8,908 nt of DNA from contig DASWJQ010000147.1 in assembly GCA_036397095.1 (NCBI GenBank), positions 1 to 8,908 of the forward strand, written 5' to 3'. Under the pieces are notes generated by a model, which was not told the DNA's origin, made no database searches, and saw only the letters and a list, made by a program, of their open reading frames with translations. Every line of letters begins with the position of its first letter. The stretch's first letter is position 1. Origin of the DNA: DASWJQ01 sp036397095. Lineage in GTDB: Bacteria; Chloroflexota; Anaerolineae; Anaerolineales; E44-bin32. Both the position numbers and the translations under genes were made by a program. Below, in pieces: positions 1-5,833 of this stretch.

Positions 1-1
1 A

Positions 2-328
2 GATGCTCTCGGCCGTTGGACCCCGATACCCCCGGGCAGCCTGGCATCGCTGAACATGTGGGGTTTCCCCCCATTGTTCTTCCAGCACCTCGAAGAGGGC
101 TTCCGCGATTTCTTGGTTGCGGGAGATCCGGAGCTCGCTGAACGCGAGTTCTTCCTACCCGAATTCGTCAATCAGCTCCTTCTGCAGAGTAAGGCGAGGG
201 TGAGGGTTCTACCAACCCAGGAAACCTGGTTCGGCGTAACTTATCGTGAGGACTTGCCACGTGCGCGGCAACGCATCGGCGACCTGATCAAAGCAGGGGT
301 ATATCCCCGTAGTCTGTGGGGGGTGTAA
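2..328 (+). CDS. Sugar-phosphate nucleotidyltransferase, C-terminal part (5' end outside window)
   Basis: The frame is open from the first bases of the window, so only about the last 108 residues are present. The internal Met at base 56 lies inside the conserved-looking stretch SLNMWGF and is not a start. The tail contains LPEFVNQLL, then VLPTQETWFGVTYREDLP, and ends YPRSLWGV. This pattern (WFGVTY-x-ED, then a glycine and YP-x-x-LW) is what I know from the C-terminus of GlmU/GalU-like NTP-transferase proteins that use a sugar 1-phosphate and an NTP to make an NDP-sugar. The catalytic Rossmann part lies upstream of the window, so the sugar and nucleotide cannot be read. The stop codon TAA is followed at once by the ATG of a sugar kinase, which strongly suggests one operon and a salvage role: kinase makes sugar-1-P, this enzyme activates it. 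Family level is fairly sure; substrate is inference. Confidence 0.82.
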   Translation, partial: DALGRWTPIPPGSLASLNMWGFPPLFFQHLEEGFRDFLVAGDPELAEREFFLPEFVNQLLLQSKARVRVLPTQETWFGVTYREDLPRARQRIGDLIKAGVYPRSLWGV

Positions 329-1432
329 ATGGCGACGGATCTGGAGGAGATCGGCCGCCAGTTCGCCATCAAGGGTGAATTCATTTCGGCGGGCCCCTAC
401 GGGATGGGGCACATCAATGACACCTACGCGGCCGTCTACCAGCAGGATGGCATACGAAAGAGATACATCTTCCAGCGGATCAACCACAATGTCTTCAAGC
501 ACCCCGAAGGCTTGATGGCCAACATCGTCGCTGTCACGGCCCACCTAAGGCGCAAGATCGAAGCTGCCGGGGGAAATCCTTCTCGGGAGACATTGACCCT
601 GATTCCCGCCTTAGATGGGGGATCGCATATTCGCACAGAGGCAGGCGACTACTGGCGGGCCTACGTCTTCATTGAAGGGGCGAGGACGTACGAGGCGGTT
701 GAGGATCCTGACCATGTCACCTCAGCAGGCAGGGCTTTCGGTAGGTTCCAGCTTCTGCTGAGTGATTTCCCGGCCGACGAGCTTATTGAGACAATCCCGG
801 ACTTCCATCACACGAGAAAGAGGTTCGAAACTTTCACCAAGGCTGCCGAGGAGGATGTCAAGAACCGGGCGGGCTCGGCTCGGCGTGAAATCGACTTCGT
901 GTTGCAGCGAAGCGACCGCATGAGTGTCCTTGTCGACCTGCTGGCGGCCGGAAGGCTGACTCAACGCACTACGCACAACGATACCAAGTTCAGCAACGTA
1001 ATGATCGATGACCACACCGGGGAGGGCGTGTGTGTCATCGACCTTGATACGGTCATGCCTGGCCTTTCCCTCTATGATTTCGGCGATTCCATTCGCTCGC
1101 TCGCCACCACCGGCGCCGAGGACGAGCGTGACCTTTCCCGGGTCGAGTTCGACCTACGGATCTTCGAGCCTTTCACGCGCGGATACCTGGAAGCGACGCG
1201 CGGCCTCCTTCAACAGGAAGAGGTTGACCTGCTTCCGTTCGCCGCCCAATTGATGACCCTGGAGTGCGGCATGCGGTTCTTGGCGGATTACTTGCAGGGA
1301 GACATCTACTTCAAGACGCGCGCGCCAGACCACAATCTCCGTCGTTGTCGGACGCAGTTCAAATTGGTGGAAGGCATGGAGAAAGCGGTAGACCAGACGG
1401 CGGCGATCGTCCAGCGCTGGGCGCAAGTGTAG
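329..1432 (+). CDS. NahK-like N-acetylhexosamine 1-kinase (aminoglycoside phosphotransferase fold)
   Basis: This is a complete protein of 367 residues, close to the length of known N-acetylhexosamine kinases (about 360). Near the N-terminus, GPYGMGHINDTY (about residues 22-33) corresponds to the nucleotide-binding loop. The catalytic loop is THNDTKFSNVMID, with H216, D218 and N223, and the metal-binding segment is IDLDTVMPG with D238 and D240, followed by DFGD. These are the hallmarks of the APH/choline-kinase fold, and GHINDTY and DLDTVMPG are typical of the NahK subgroup. Inferred reaction: ATP plus GlcNAc, GalNAc or a related sugar gives the sugar 1-phosphate, in the cytoplasm. A G-rich ribosome site (GGGGGG near 318-323) lies inside the end of the preceding gene, whose stop codon is immediately adjacent, so translation is probably coupled. 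Antibiotic phosphorylation is less likely, given the nucleotidyltransferase partner. The exact sugar is not shown. Confidence 0.88.
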   Translation: MATDLEEIGRQFAIKGEFISAGPYGMGHINDTYAAVYQQDGIRKRYIFQRINHNVFKHPEGLMANIVAVTAHLRRKIEAAGGNPSRETLTLIPALDGGSHIRTEAGDYWRAYVFIEGARTYEAVEDPDHVTSAGRAFGRFQLLLSDFPADELIETIPDFHHTRKRFETFTKAAEEDVKNRAGSARREIDFVLQRSDRMSVLVDLLAAGRLTQRTTHNDTKFSNVMIDDHTGEGVCVIDLDTVMPGLSLYDFGDSIRSLATTGAEDERDLSRVEFDLRIFEPFTRGYLEATRGLLQQEEVDLLPFAAQLMTLECGMRFLADYLQGDIYFKTRAPDHNLRRCRTQFKLVEGMEKAVDQTAAIVQRWAQV

Positions 1433-1481
1433 GCAGCCACGCGGTTCAACGCACGGACGCGCCAGCCGCCCTGTCATCCGC

Positions 1482-1500
1482 GGGGCATCCCGCATGCCCC
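1482..1500 (+). terminator. Perfect 7-bp hairpin after the kinase gene, possible terminator
   Basis: GGGGCAT (1482-1488) and ATGCCCC (1494-1500) are perfectly complementary around a 5-nt loop, about 50 nt downstream of the kinase stop. It is a strong GC stem in the right place, but an A-rich and not a T-rich stretch follows on the plus strand, so a standard intrinsic terminator is not established. Confidence 0.35.
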
Positions 1501-1635
1501 CCCAAAAACCCACTGAACCCACGTGACCGGCCCTCGTTCGCCTTTCACCTGGCAACCAGGCCAATGCCACGCTAGTAATGTCCGGGTCCCCCAAGCCATC
1601 CAAACCTCGATTTGCTGGCGCTCCCCGCGCACTCA

Positions 1636-1644
1636 TGGAATACT
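1636..1644 (+). promoter_or_regulatory. Possible extended -10 promoter for the lipoprotein gene
   Basis: TGGAATACT fits a TGn extended -10 followed by a hexamer with 4 of 6 matches to TATAAT, about 35 nt upstream of the proposed TTG start. No convincing -35 box is seen at the usual spacing, so this is a weak call. Confidence 0.25.
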
Positions 1645-1667
1645 AGACGCAATCCATCCTCAATCAC

Positions 1668-1672
1668 GGAGG
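1668..1672 (+). promoter_or_regulatory. Shine-Dalgarno GGAGG that selects the TTG start at 1679
   Basis: GGAGG lies 6 nt before an in-frame TTG at 1679 but 21 nt before the ATG at 1694. The spacing supports TTG initiation. Upstream of this site the same frame is open but its translation looks like non-coding sequence. Confidence 0.6.
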
Positions 1673-1678
1673 CGTATC

Positions 1679-2692
1679 TTGCACAGGTCAGCCATGGTAC
1701 GGCTGTTCCTTGGTCTCACGTTGTCCACCTTGGCCTGCTCGGCCTTTGGGCTAGGCGGCCAGCCTGCCTCGCCGCCTACGACCGACTTAAGTGCAACTTG
1801 CGTTGTCGGCACCTGGGAGCAGGATCCGGACGAAGCGCACCGGATCCTGACCGAGATCGTCTCAGGGATGGGCACAGTCACCGACGTGTCCGGAACCCGC
1901 TACTTGGTGATCACGCCGGCAGGCGAGGACACCCCAGGCCAGATTTCGCTCTTCCCGCGCGATGCCTGCGCCACGATTGTGGCTGACGGGCGCGTCTCCC
2001 GCGGTTGCGTATCCGGTATGACCACCGCCGACTACACGATGGTAGACGAAACCCATATGAGCGTTTCCAACCAGGTCGTTAACCTCGGCCTGACCATGAC
2101 TACCGCTGACGGCGCAATCGAAATAGCTGTTCCTTCGGACGGTGCCAGCAGCGAAATCTGGGAAGTCCAGTGCACCGAGACAACCTTCACCTCCTTCACC
2201 GGTGGAAGGGCGCCCTTCGAAACGAGCACCTACCGGCGCACGTCGCCGGTCCCGACGCCCGAGCCGCCCGAAGACGTTGAAGGCCCAGGCGGACCCGGCG
2301 CTGGCGGCGATCCGCCGGGTGGATTGCCGGTCAGTTCAGCCTGTGAAGCTCTGACCATAGGGGACTTCGTAATTGGCACTGACGAGGTCAGTTGGACGCT
2401 CAACAACGCAAGCTTTGAGGCGGCTGAGATCAGCCGTGTCTCTCTCGACTGGCCCGGCGGCAACGGCGCCTGGCAGTCGATATCGCTGGCCGGGACCGAG
2501 ATTTGGTCTGGCAGTCAGGCGGCCTCGCCGGCTGTGGTGGAAACCGGCTGGCGTGGGGCGGCCGACGAGCGCACCGTCCTGGCCGGCGGGGACGTCGAGC
2601 TTGCCCTCGGTTTTCTCTCGAGCGCGGCGACGTCTGGCTACATCGTGGTGGTGGACTTTGCCAATGGCTGTTTGCTAAGTAGCGTAGAATAG
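1679..2692 (+). CDS. Two-domain exported lipoprotein of unknown function
   Basis: From the TTG start the product has 337 residues. The N-terminus has basic residues (HRSAMVR), a hydrophobic run LFLGLTLSTLA and Cys20 in a lipobox context (STLAC), so export and lipid anchoring on the outer face of the membrane is likely. Residues about 38-185 form a Cys-containing domain beginning CVVGTWEQ, reminiscent of lipocalin-like stability domains (an inference from the GTW opening only). A Pro/Gly linker (PTPEPPEDV, then a Gly-Pro-rich run) covers about 189-216. The C-terminal domain, about 221-333, is bracketed by Cys222 and Cys331 and contains VSWTLNN, SLDWPGGNG and GTEIWSG, a beta-sandwich-like pattern I associate with exported Chloroflexota proteins. 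No catalytic motif is visible. An ATG at 1694 or a much earlier ATG at 1523 are alternative starts; the first loses the ribosome site and the second adds an implausible leader. Function is unknown. Confidence 0.75.
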   Translation: MHRSAMVRLFLGLTLSTLACSAFGLGGQPASPPTTDLSATCVVGTWEQDPDEAHRILTEIVSGMGTVTDVSGTRYLVITPAGEDTPGQISLFPRDACATIVADGRVSRGCVSGMTTADYTMVDETHMSVSNQVVNLGLTMTTADGAIEIAVPSDGASSEIWEVQCTETTFTSFTGGRAPFETSTYRRTSPVPTPEPPEDVEGPGGPGAGGDPPGGLPVSSACEALTIGDFVIGTDEVSWTLNNASFEAAEISRVSLDWPGGNGAWQSISLAGTEIWSGSQAASPAVVETGWRGAADERTVLAGGDVELALGFLSSAATSGYIVVVDFANGCLLSSVE

Positions 2693-2716
2693 GTCGGCTT
2701 TGGACCATGTCCGACC
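2692..2716 (+). terminator. Weak hairpin at the 3' end of the lipoprotein gene
   Basis: GGTCGG (2692-2697) can pair with CCGACC (2711-2716), and an alternative inner stem GGAC/GTCC (2702-2705 with 2709-2712) is also possible. It begins on the last base of the stop codon, in a short convergent gap to the minus-strand gene. There is no T-run, so the role is uncertain. Confidence 0.25.
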
Positions 2717-2765
2717 CTAGCCGATCCGCCGCTGCCCCCGACGGTCAACGCACCCCAAATCCCTT

Positions 2766-2921
2766 TCACCGCCGAACAAGTAGTTTGGTCGAGACGAGCG
2801 CCATGGCCCCGGCCAACAGCGCCAGGGCCGGTAATTCCAGCGGCTGATCCGCAGCGCCAACACCGGCCCTAAACGCCACCCCACGGCTGCCTTGCAGCAA
2901 CCAGCGCGCCTCGAATGACTC
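2766..2921 (-). pseudogene. Detached C-terminal tail and membrane anchor of the C39-like peptidase
   Basis: Directly after the TAG at 2924-2922 the same minus-strand frame stays open for 51 codons to a TGA at 2768-2766. It encodes ESFEARWLLQGSRGVAF, a plausible continuation of a papain-like peptidase domain, then the linker GVGAADQPLELP, a hydrophobic helix ALALLAGAMALV and a basic end KLLVRR. This is the layout of a C-terminal membrane anchor with a positive cytoplasmic end. It has no plausible start of its own, so it is read as the cut-off end of the upstream gene: a nonsense-mutated tail, a read-through extension, or a sequencing or assembly error at one base. The frame identity is seen directly; the anchor role is inferred. 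Confidence 0.7.
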
Positions 2922-3683
2922 CTAGCTTGCCACTAGTGGGCCGAGCGTTGGGTCATTGAACGCAACCGAACCGCCGTCGGCGGACAGACCGGTGATGGTG
3001 ACGAAGTGACCGGCCCCCTCCGGCCCCAACGCCACCACCACCGGTCTACCAGCCGCCAGCTCGGCCTGCAAGTCCGCCATCGCCAAGTCATCGACCGGCC
3101 GAGCTTGCGCATAGCCATAGGTGGCAGGGGCATACGCCAGCTCCTCGATACCCGTTCCGAAGTCGTAGAGCATGGCCTCGCCGCGCAAGGAGTTCAGCAG
3201 CGCCGACGAACTCGACACCTGGCCGTCTAGTCCGTCCAGCGGCATCCCGAGTGCCAGCACGCCGCACGACACGTCGCCCGGAGTCTGGTAGCGCATCGTG
3301 AGATCAAGGGTCGGGAAGGTTGGGGTGGAGGACGATGGACTGTGGACGGTGGATGCTGGAGGTTCGACGGCGGACCGCTGACCAATGGCCGTCGGTCCTG
3401 CGTCGCCGGTTGACTGGCTCATCTCCGATCTCGAACCGGTGAAGGAACCGGCCGAGACGAAGGGACTTTCACCAGGTCCGACCGGGCGTAGGGCGCCGGC
3501 GGCGGTGCCTTCCGAGAGAGCCGCCTCCAGCGCGGCGTCGGGATTGACCTGCCTTGATGGAAGCGGCGTAAGCCGGCAGCTCGGGTCGGTCGTCGGGCCG
3601 CAATCCGCCTCAGCCGGCCCAACGATCCTTAACGCAAACGCAGCGACGGCCGCCGCTGCGATAGAAGTCCGCCCTTCTTGCAT
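2922..3683 (-). CDS. Secreted C39-like (papain-fold) cysteine peptidase, ended by an in-frame TAG
   Basis: The ATG at 3683 gives 253 residues and follows a G-run ribosome site; a GTG at 3698 is an alternative adding five residues. The N-terminus is a signal peptide: MQEGRTS, a hydrophobic stretch from about residue 8 to 22, and a likely AEA|D cut near residue 26. Residues about 30-125 are low-complexity, rich in Ser, Pro and Thr, a surface linker. The peptidase region begins RYQTPGDVSCGVLALGM, with candidate nucleophile Cys140. It continues through LAAGRPVVVAL to GHFVTITGL with His226 and FNDPTLG with Asn243-Asp244. This Cys, His, Asp order matches C39-like peptidases. The frame then stops at TAG but continues with an anchor (2766-2921). 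All three catalytic candidates precede the stop, so the short form could be an active secreted enzyme, or the gene may be newly broken. Substrate unknown. Confidence 0.72.
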   Translation of the reverse strand: MQEGRTSIAAAAVAAFALRIVGPAEADCGPTTDPSCRLTPLPSRQVNPDAALEAALSEGTAAGALRPVGPGESPFVSAGSFTGSRSEMSQSTGDAGPTAIGQRSAVEPPASTVHSPSSSTPTFPTLDLTMRYQTPGDVSCGVLALGMPLDGLDGQVSSSSALLNSLRGEAMLYDFGTGIEELAYAPATYGYAQARPVDDLAMADLQAELAAGRPVVVALGPEGAGHFVTITGLSADGGSVAFNDPTLGPLVAS

Positions 3684-3686
3684 AGG

Positions 3687-3693
3687 TCCCCCC
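3687..3693 (-). promoter_or_regulatory. G-run ribosome binding site favouring the ATG at 3683
   Basis: On the minus strand GGGGGGA lies 3 nt before the ATG at 3683. It would lie inside the coding region if the GTG at 3698 were used, which is why the ATG is preferred. Confidence 0.45.
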
Positions 3694-3730
3694 TGCACCC
3701 GGCCTTTTTCGAACCGGACGACCTAGGTCC

Positions 3731-3758
3731 ACTTTAGCATGGTTGGGGAGGGAGTCAA
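3731..3758 (-). promoter_or_regulatory. Sigma-70-type promoter of the C39-like peptidase gene
   Basis: Reading the minus strand, TTGACT (3758-3753, 5 of 6 to the -35 consensus) is followed after 16 nt by TAAAGT (3736-3731, 4 of 6 to the -10 consensus), with a TGC just before it that makes an extended -10. Transcription would start near 3724. A perfect 10-bp palindrome, GACCTAGGTC (3720-3729), sits at the start site and could be an operator, though this is only suggestive. This is the best promoter match in the window. Confidence 0.55.
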
Positions 3759-3763
3759 GAGCA

Positions 3764-3845
3764 GGGACTGGGGATTCGGGATTGGGGATTGGGACAATGA
3801 AAAGTGATAGGTGATAAGTGATAGGTAATACGGAATACGGAGGTT
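3764..3845 (+). repeat. Heptameric tandem repeat array, copy 1
   Basis: The stretch keeps a 7-bp period over about 80 bp. The first part reads GGGACTG, GGGATTC, GGGATTG, GGGATTG (3764-3791). The second reads GTGATAG, GTGATAA, GTGATAG, GTAATAC, GGAATAC (3804-3838) and runs out in GGAGG. It lies directly upstream of the peptidase promoter, in the 280-bp gap between two minus-strand genes. It resembles the heptameric STRR repeats of cyanobacteria in unit size and G-rich sequence. Related arrays occur at 7205-7281 (inverted) and 8619-8660. Confidence 0.75.
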
Positions 3846-3900
3846 CAGAGAATGGTAAATTATGAGATTGGCCCGCCCTGTCGAACTGTTGGGCGAGGCC

Positions 3901-3922
3901 CAGCTAGCTGAGCCCTTAAGGG
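3901..3922. other. Two adjacent 10-bp perfect palindromes
   Basis: CAGCTAGCTG (3901-3910) and CCCTTAAGGG (3913-3922) are each perfect palindromes, separated by 2 nt. They lie in the non-coding gap 3724-4003, downstream of the 183-residue membrane protein gene. No gene is supported in this gap. The palindromes could be binding sites or part of a transcript end; nothing shows which. Confidence 0.35.
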
Positions 3923-3960
3923 AAAGGCTGACATCAGGGCCAGCCGGGCCGTCGATTGGC

Positions 3961-3979
3961 GGCGGACCGGTTCTCCGCC
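3961..3979 (-). terminator. 6-bp hairpin downstream of the membrane protein gene
   Basis: GGCGGA (3961-3966) pairs with TCCGCC (3974-3979) over a 7-nt loop, about 25 nt beyond the minus-strand stop at 4004. No T-run follows in the direction of transcription, so terminator activity is only possible. Confidence 0.25.
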
Positions 3980-4003
3980 CAGGGGAAGAAGGGTGGAACG
4001 CCC

Positions 4004-4555
4004 CTATTCCAGCTGTCGTACCGGGAGCGGCACAAGCTCTCGGTCGCGCAGGCCAGCCGCGAAAATCAATCGCCCATCCCGGTCATACAACCGAATGATG
4101 TCGACAGCCAGCGGCTCCCCCTCCGCCGTTGCCAACGGCACCACAAGCTCGAAAGTGACGTCGGGGTCCAACAACGTTCCGTGCGGGGCCGATGGGTCAT
4201 CCGATTCGACCCGGGCCAGCCGAGGATCCTGGATCCCGTAGCGCAGCGCCTCCGAAGCGCCGCTGGTCAACAGCACGGTCCACGGCCCTGGCCGGTTGAC
4301 GACGTTGGGTCCATAGCCTGGCCGCTGTTCACCTTGCTGCATCTCAACGCCAATCACCTCGCCGGCGGCGTCCGACACCACCCGCAGCTGCAGCACCGCA
4401 ATCTGACGTCCGTCATCCGGCGTCGGCGCCGGTCTCAGGTCGGCAGCGGAAGGTCCCTGCCCGCCAGGCAAGCCGGCGCCGAGGAGCCAGACACCGACCA
4501 GAGTGAGCAAGCCCAATAGGAGCAAGATCAATAGCCCGAAGACGACTCTACGCAT
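4004..4555 (-). CDS. Membrane-anchored protein of unknown function
   Basis: The product has 183 residues and starts MRRVVF, followed by a Leu-rich transmembrane helix (about residues 5-27) and a short Gly/Pro/Ala linker to about residue 50 (ADLRPAPTPDDG). The remaining 130 residues look like a folded domain on the outer face: alternating polar and hydrophobic strands such as IAVLQLRVV, VIGVEMQQG, VTFELVVPLA and LAVDIIRLYDRDGRLIFAAG. No Cys, no HExxH and no other catalytic pattern is visible. I do not recognise the family. It starts 12 nt after the stop of the metalloprotease gene, with a weak AAGGCGGG ribosome site, so the two are very likely co-transcribed. That position suggests a partner or accessory of the exported protease, which is inference. 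Confidence 0.72.
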   Translation of the reverse strand: MRRVVFGLLILLLLGLLTLVGVWLLGAGLPGGQGPSAADLRPAPTPDDGRQIAVLQLRVVSDAAGEVIGVEMQQGEQRPGYGPNVVNRPGPWTVLLTSGASEALRYGIQDPRLARVESDDPSAPHGTLLDPDVTFELVVPLATAEGEPLAVDIIRLYDRDGRLIFAAGLRDRELVPLPVRQLE

Positions 4556-4567
4556 GCTCGGCCCGCC

Positions 4568-5380
4568 TTACGGCCACTCCGCCGGCGCAAACACCGACGG
4601 TGGATTGATGCCGGCATTGGGCAGGCCGGACAACACGCCCTCGACGATGACCCAGTCGGCCGGACCGTACTCGAGTACGGCGCCACTGACACAATTCATG
4701 ATGTCGCAGTTGTTGTCCTCGGAGCGCCACCATTCGTCGGCATCGGTGTCGGTAAACGAGTCGCAGTCGCGCCAGCCGCTGGTGACGCCATCCGTCAGGC
4801 AGCTATTCTCGAGGTTGTACAGCACCGGCGGCGCATGCCAATAGCCGCCATCGCAGCAATACTCGTCAGGCAAGCCGAAGACGGCATGGCTGGCCTCGTG
4901 GACCACCGTCCGGTAGCTGGTCGGCTCGGACGTCACCTGGCTGCCCCAGGCGCAATCGCGCAGCGGGTTGGTGTGGAGCAGAATGATGACTTCGGCAAAG
5001 GCGGCGTCGCTCAGGCTCGGCCAGGTGACCGAGGGGCAGGTGTCGCTTCCTGGCTGCACGTCCCCCGACAGGGTCAGGTACCAATAGTTGACCACGCCGG
5101 CGTTCAGCGACCAGCCCTGGTTCATGGAAAAACCTAGCTGGATTAGATCATCGACATCGTCCAGGAAGGCCTGCCGGTCGGCCACATTGTTCATGTCGCC
5201 GTAATCGTCATCCGGCGCAAAAACCACATCGATTGCCTCGTTGGGGAACTTGGCAGCCGCCACGGCAAACACCGACGTGCCGAACGATTGCGGCGGCGGG
5301 CCGCTAGGTGGCGCCGGCTGGCAGGCAACCAGCACCATGGCAATCACGACCAGGGCAGAACTTATGCGCGGTCTCAACAT
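4568..5380 (-). CDS. M64-like exported zinc metalloprotease lipoprotein
   Basis: The product has 270 residues. The signal sequence has basic residues (MLRPR), a hydrophobic core VVIAMVLVA and lipobox LVAC with Cys20, then a Pro-rich spacer (QPAPPSGPPP), so it should be a lipid-anchored outer-surface protein. The catalytic site is HEASHAVFGLPDEY at about 161-174: H161, E162 and H165 form the HExxH zinc motif, and the downstream L-x-DEY is the signature I associate with M64 (IgA-peptidase-like) metalloproteases. A CDIMNC segment further on may be the Met-turn. Several Cys (115, 143, 175, 176, 194 and later) suggest disulfides, fitting an extracellular enzyme. An early segment, AIDVVFAPDDDYGDMNN, also recalls the M64 fold core. 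The ribosome site is weak: GGGAG lies 14 nt upstream. Substrate is unknown. The downstream membrane protein is probably in the same operon. Confidence 0.8.
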   Translation of the reverse strand: MLRPRISSALVVIAMVLVACQPAPPSGPPPQSFGTSVFAVAAAKFPNEAIDVVFAPDDDYGDMNNVADRQAFLDDVDDLIQLGFSMNQGWSLNAGVVNYWYLTLSGDVQPGSDTCPSVTWPSLSDAAFAEVIILLHTNPLRDCAWGSQVTSEPTSYRTVVHEASHAVFGLPDEYCCDGGYWHAPPVLYNLENSCLTDGVTSGWRDCDSFTDTDADEWWRSEDNNCDIMNCVSGAVLEYGPADWVIVEGVLSGLPNAGINPPSVFAPAEWP

Positions 5381-5487
5381 ACTACGATGCGGTTCTCCCA
5401 GCGGGTTGGGGTTGCCTGGGCTGGTGCGTTGGGAATGAGGCTGCGAGGGTATCCCTTGTTTGGATCACACCATCCTACCCATCTTGT

Positions 5488-5682
5488 CCGGTTGGCACAA
5501 GCTGCAACTTCGCCGCGGTCGACGTCTGGGATGCCTTGCGTTCTGACCGGCCCTACCGCAAAGCCTGGCCCCCGGAGAAGGTGTACGGCTATCTTCAGCT
5601 CCGGCGTGGCAACCAGTTCGACCCGCAGGTGGTCAACAAATTCCTGCAGATCGCCGCCGAATTCGAAGGGCATTCCCGTTAG
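5488..5682 (+). pseudogene. Orphan C-terminal fragment of an HD-GYP domain phosphodiesterase
   Basis: The frame reads PVGTSCNFAAVDVWDAL, then RSDRPYRKAW, and later NQFDPQVVNKFLQIAAE before a TAG. These match the end of HD-GYP domains (typically ARIxxVVDxxDALxSDRPYRKAW followed by HFDPxVVxxFL), which cleave cyclic di-GMP or related nucleotides. The HD metal-binding pair and the HHExxxGxGYP motif that precede this point are missing, and the upstream sequence in this frame does not look like a protein of this family. Homology fades near 5488, about 110 bp from the divergent metalloprotease start. The reading frame itself is undamaged and residues are well conserved, so the truncation may be fairly recent. 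It should not be active. A deletion or rearrangement at about 5480 is the simplest explanation. Confidence 0.75.
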
Positions 5683-5711
5683 CCTCGATCCCCCCACGCC
5701 GCTCTGTTCGA

Positions 5712-5734
5712 CACATCCCCTGGCCCAGGGTGTG
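5712..5734 (+). terminator. Inverted repeat after the HD-GYP fragment
   Basis: CACA (5712-5715) and CCCT (5718-5721) pair with AGGG (5727-5730) and TGTG (5731-5734), giving an 8-bp stem with a 2-nt bulge about 30 nt after the fragment's stop. It has no T-run. It may be the old transcript end of the lost gene. Confidence 0.25.
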
Positions 5735-5823
5735 CCTGACCGTGTGCTGGAAACGATCGGGTAAAGTTGTGAAAGACCCGGGCGGGAGGCGGAAGTGAGC
5801 AACGGGTCTAGCCTTTTCGAAAT

Positions 5824-5833
5824 GGGAGGTGAT
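5824..5833 (+). promoter_or_regulatory. Near-perfect Shine-Dalgarno before the small membrane protein
   Basis: GGGAGGTGAT directly precedes the ATG at 5834 and matches the anti-Shine-Dalgarno end of 16S rRNA over nine bases. It lies 4 nt from the core GGAGG to the ATG, slightly close. A second candidate, GGGAGG (5784-5789), sits 5 nt before an in-frame GTG at 5795. Confidence 0.55.

Noticed and set aside
2..1432. Aminoglycoside resistance gene
   Set aside because: The phosphotransferase has the Brenner-type catalytic loop of the whole fold, but GHINDTY, DLDTVMPG and the nucleotidyltransferase partner point to a sugar kinase.
1523..1678. Upstream extension of the lipoprotein frame from the ATG at 1523
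   Set aside because: It has no ribosome site, covers a promoter-like stretch, and would bury the signal peptide and lipobox.
3764..3845. CRISPR array
   Set aside because: The repeated units are 7 bp long and contiguous, with no spacers, and no cas gene is near.
3956..4519. Plus-strand open frame of 187 codons opposite the membrane protein gene
   Set aside because: The minus-strand product has a clear transmembrane start and operon spacing; the plus frame is Arg/Gln/His-rich shadow sequence.
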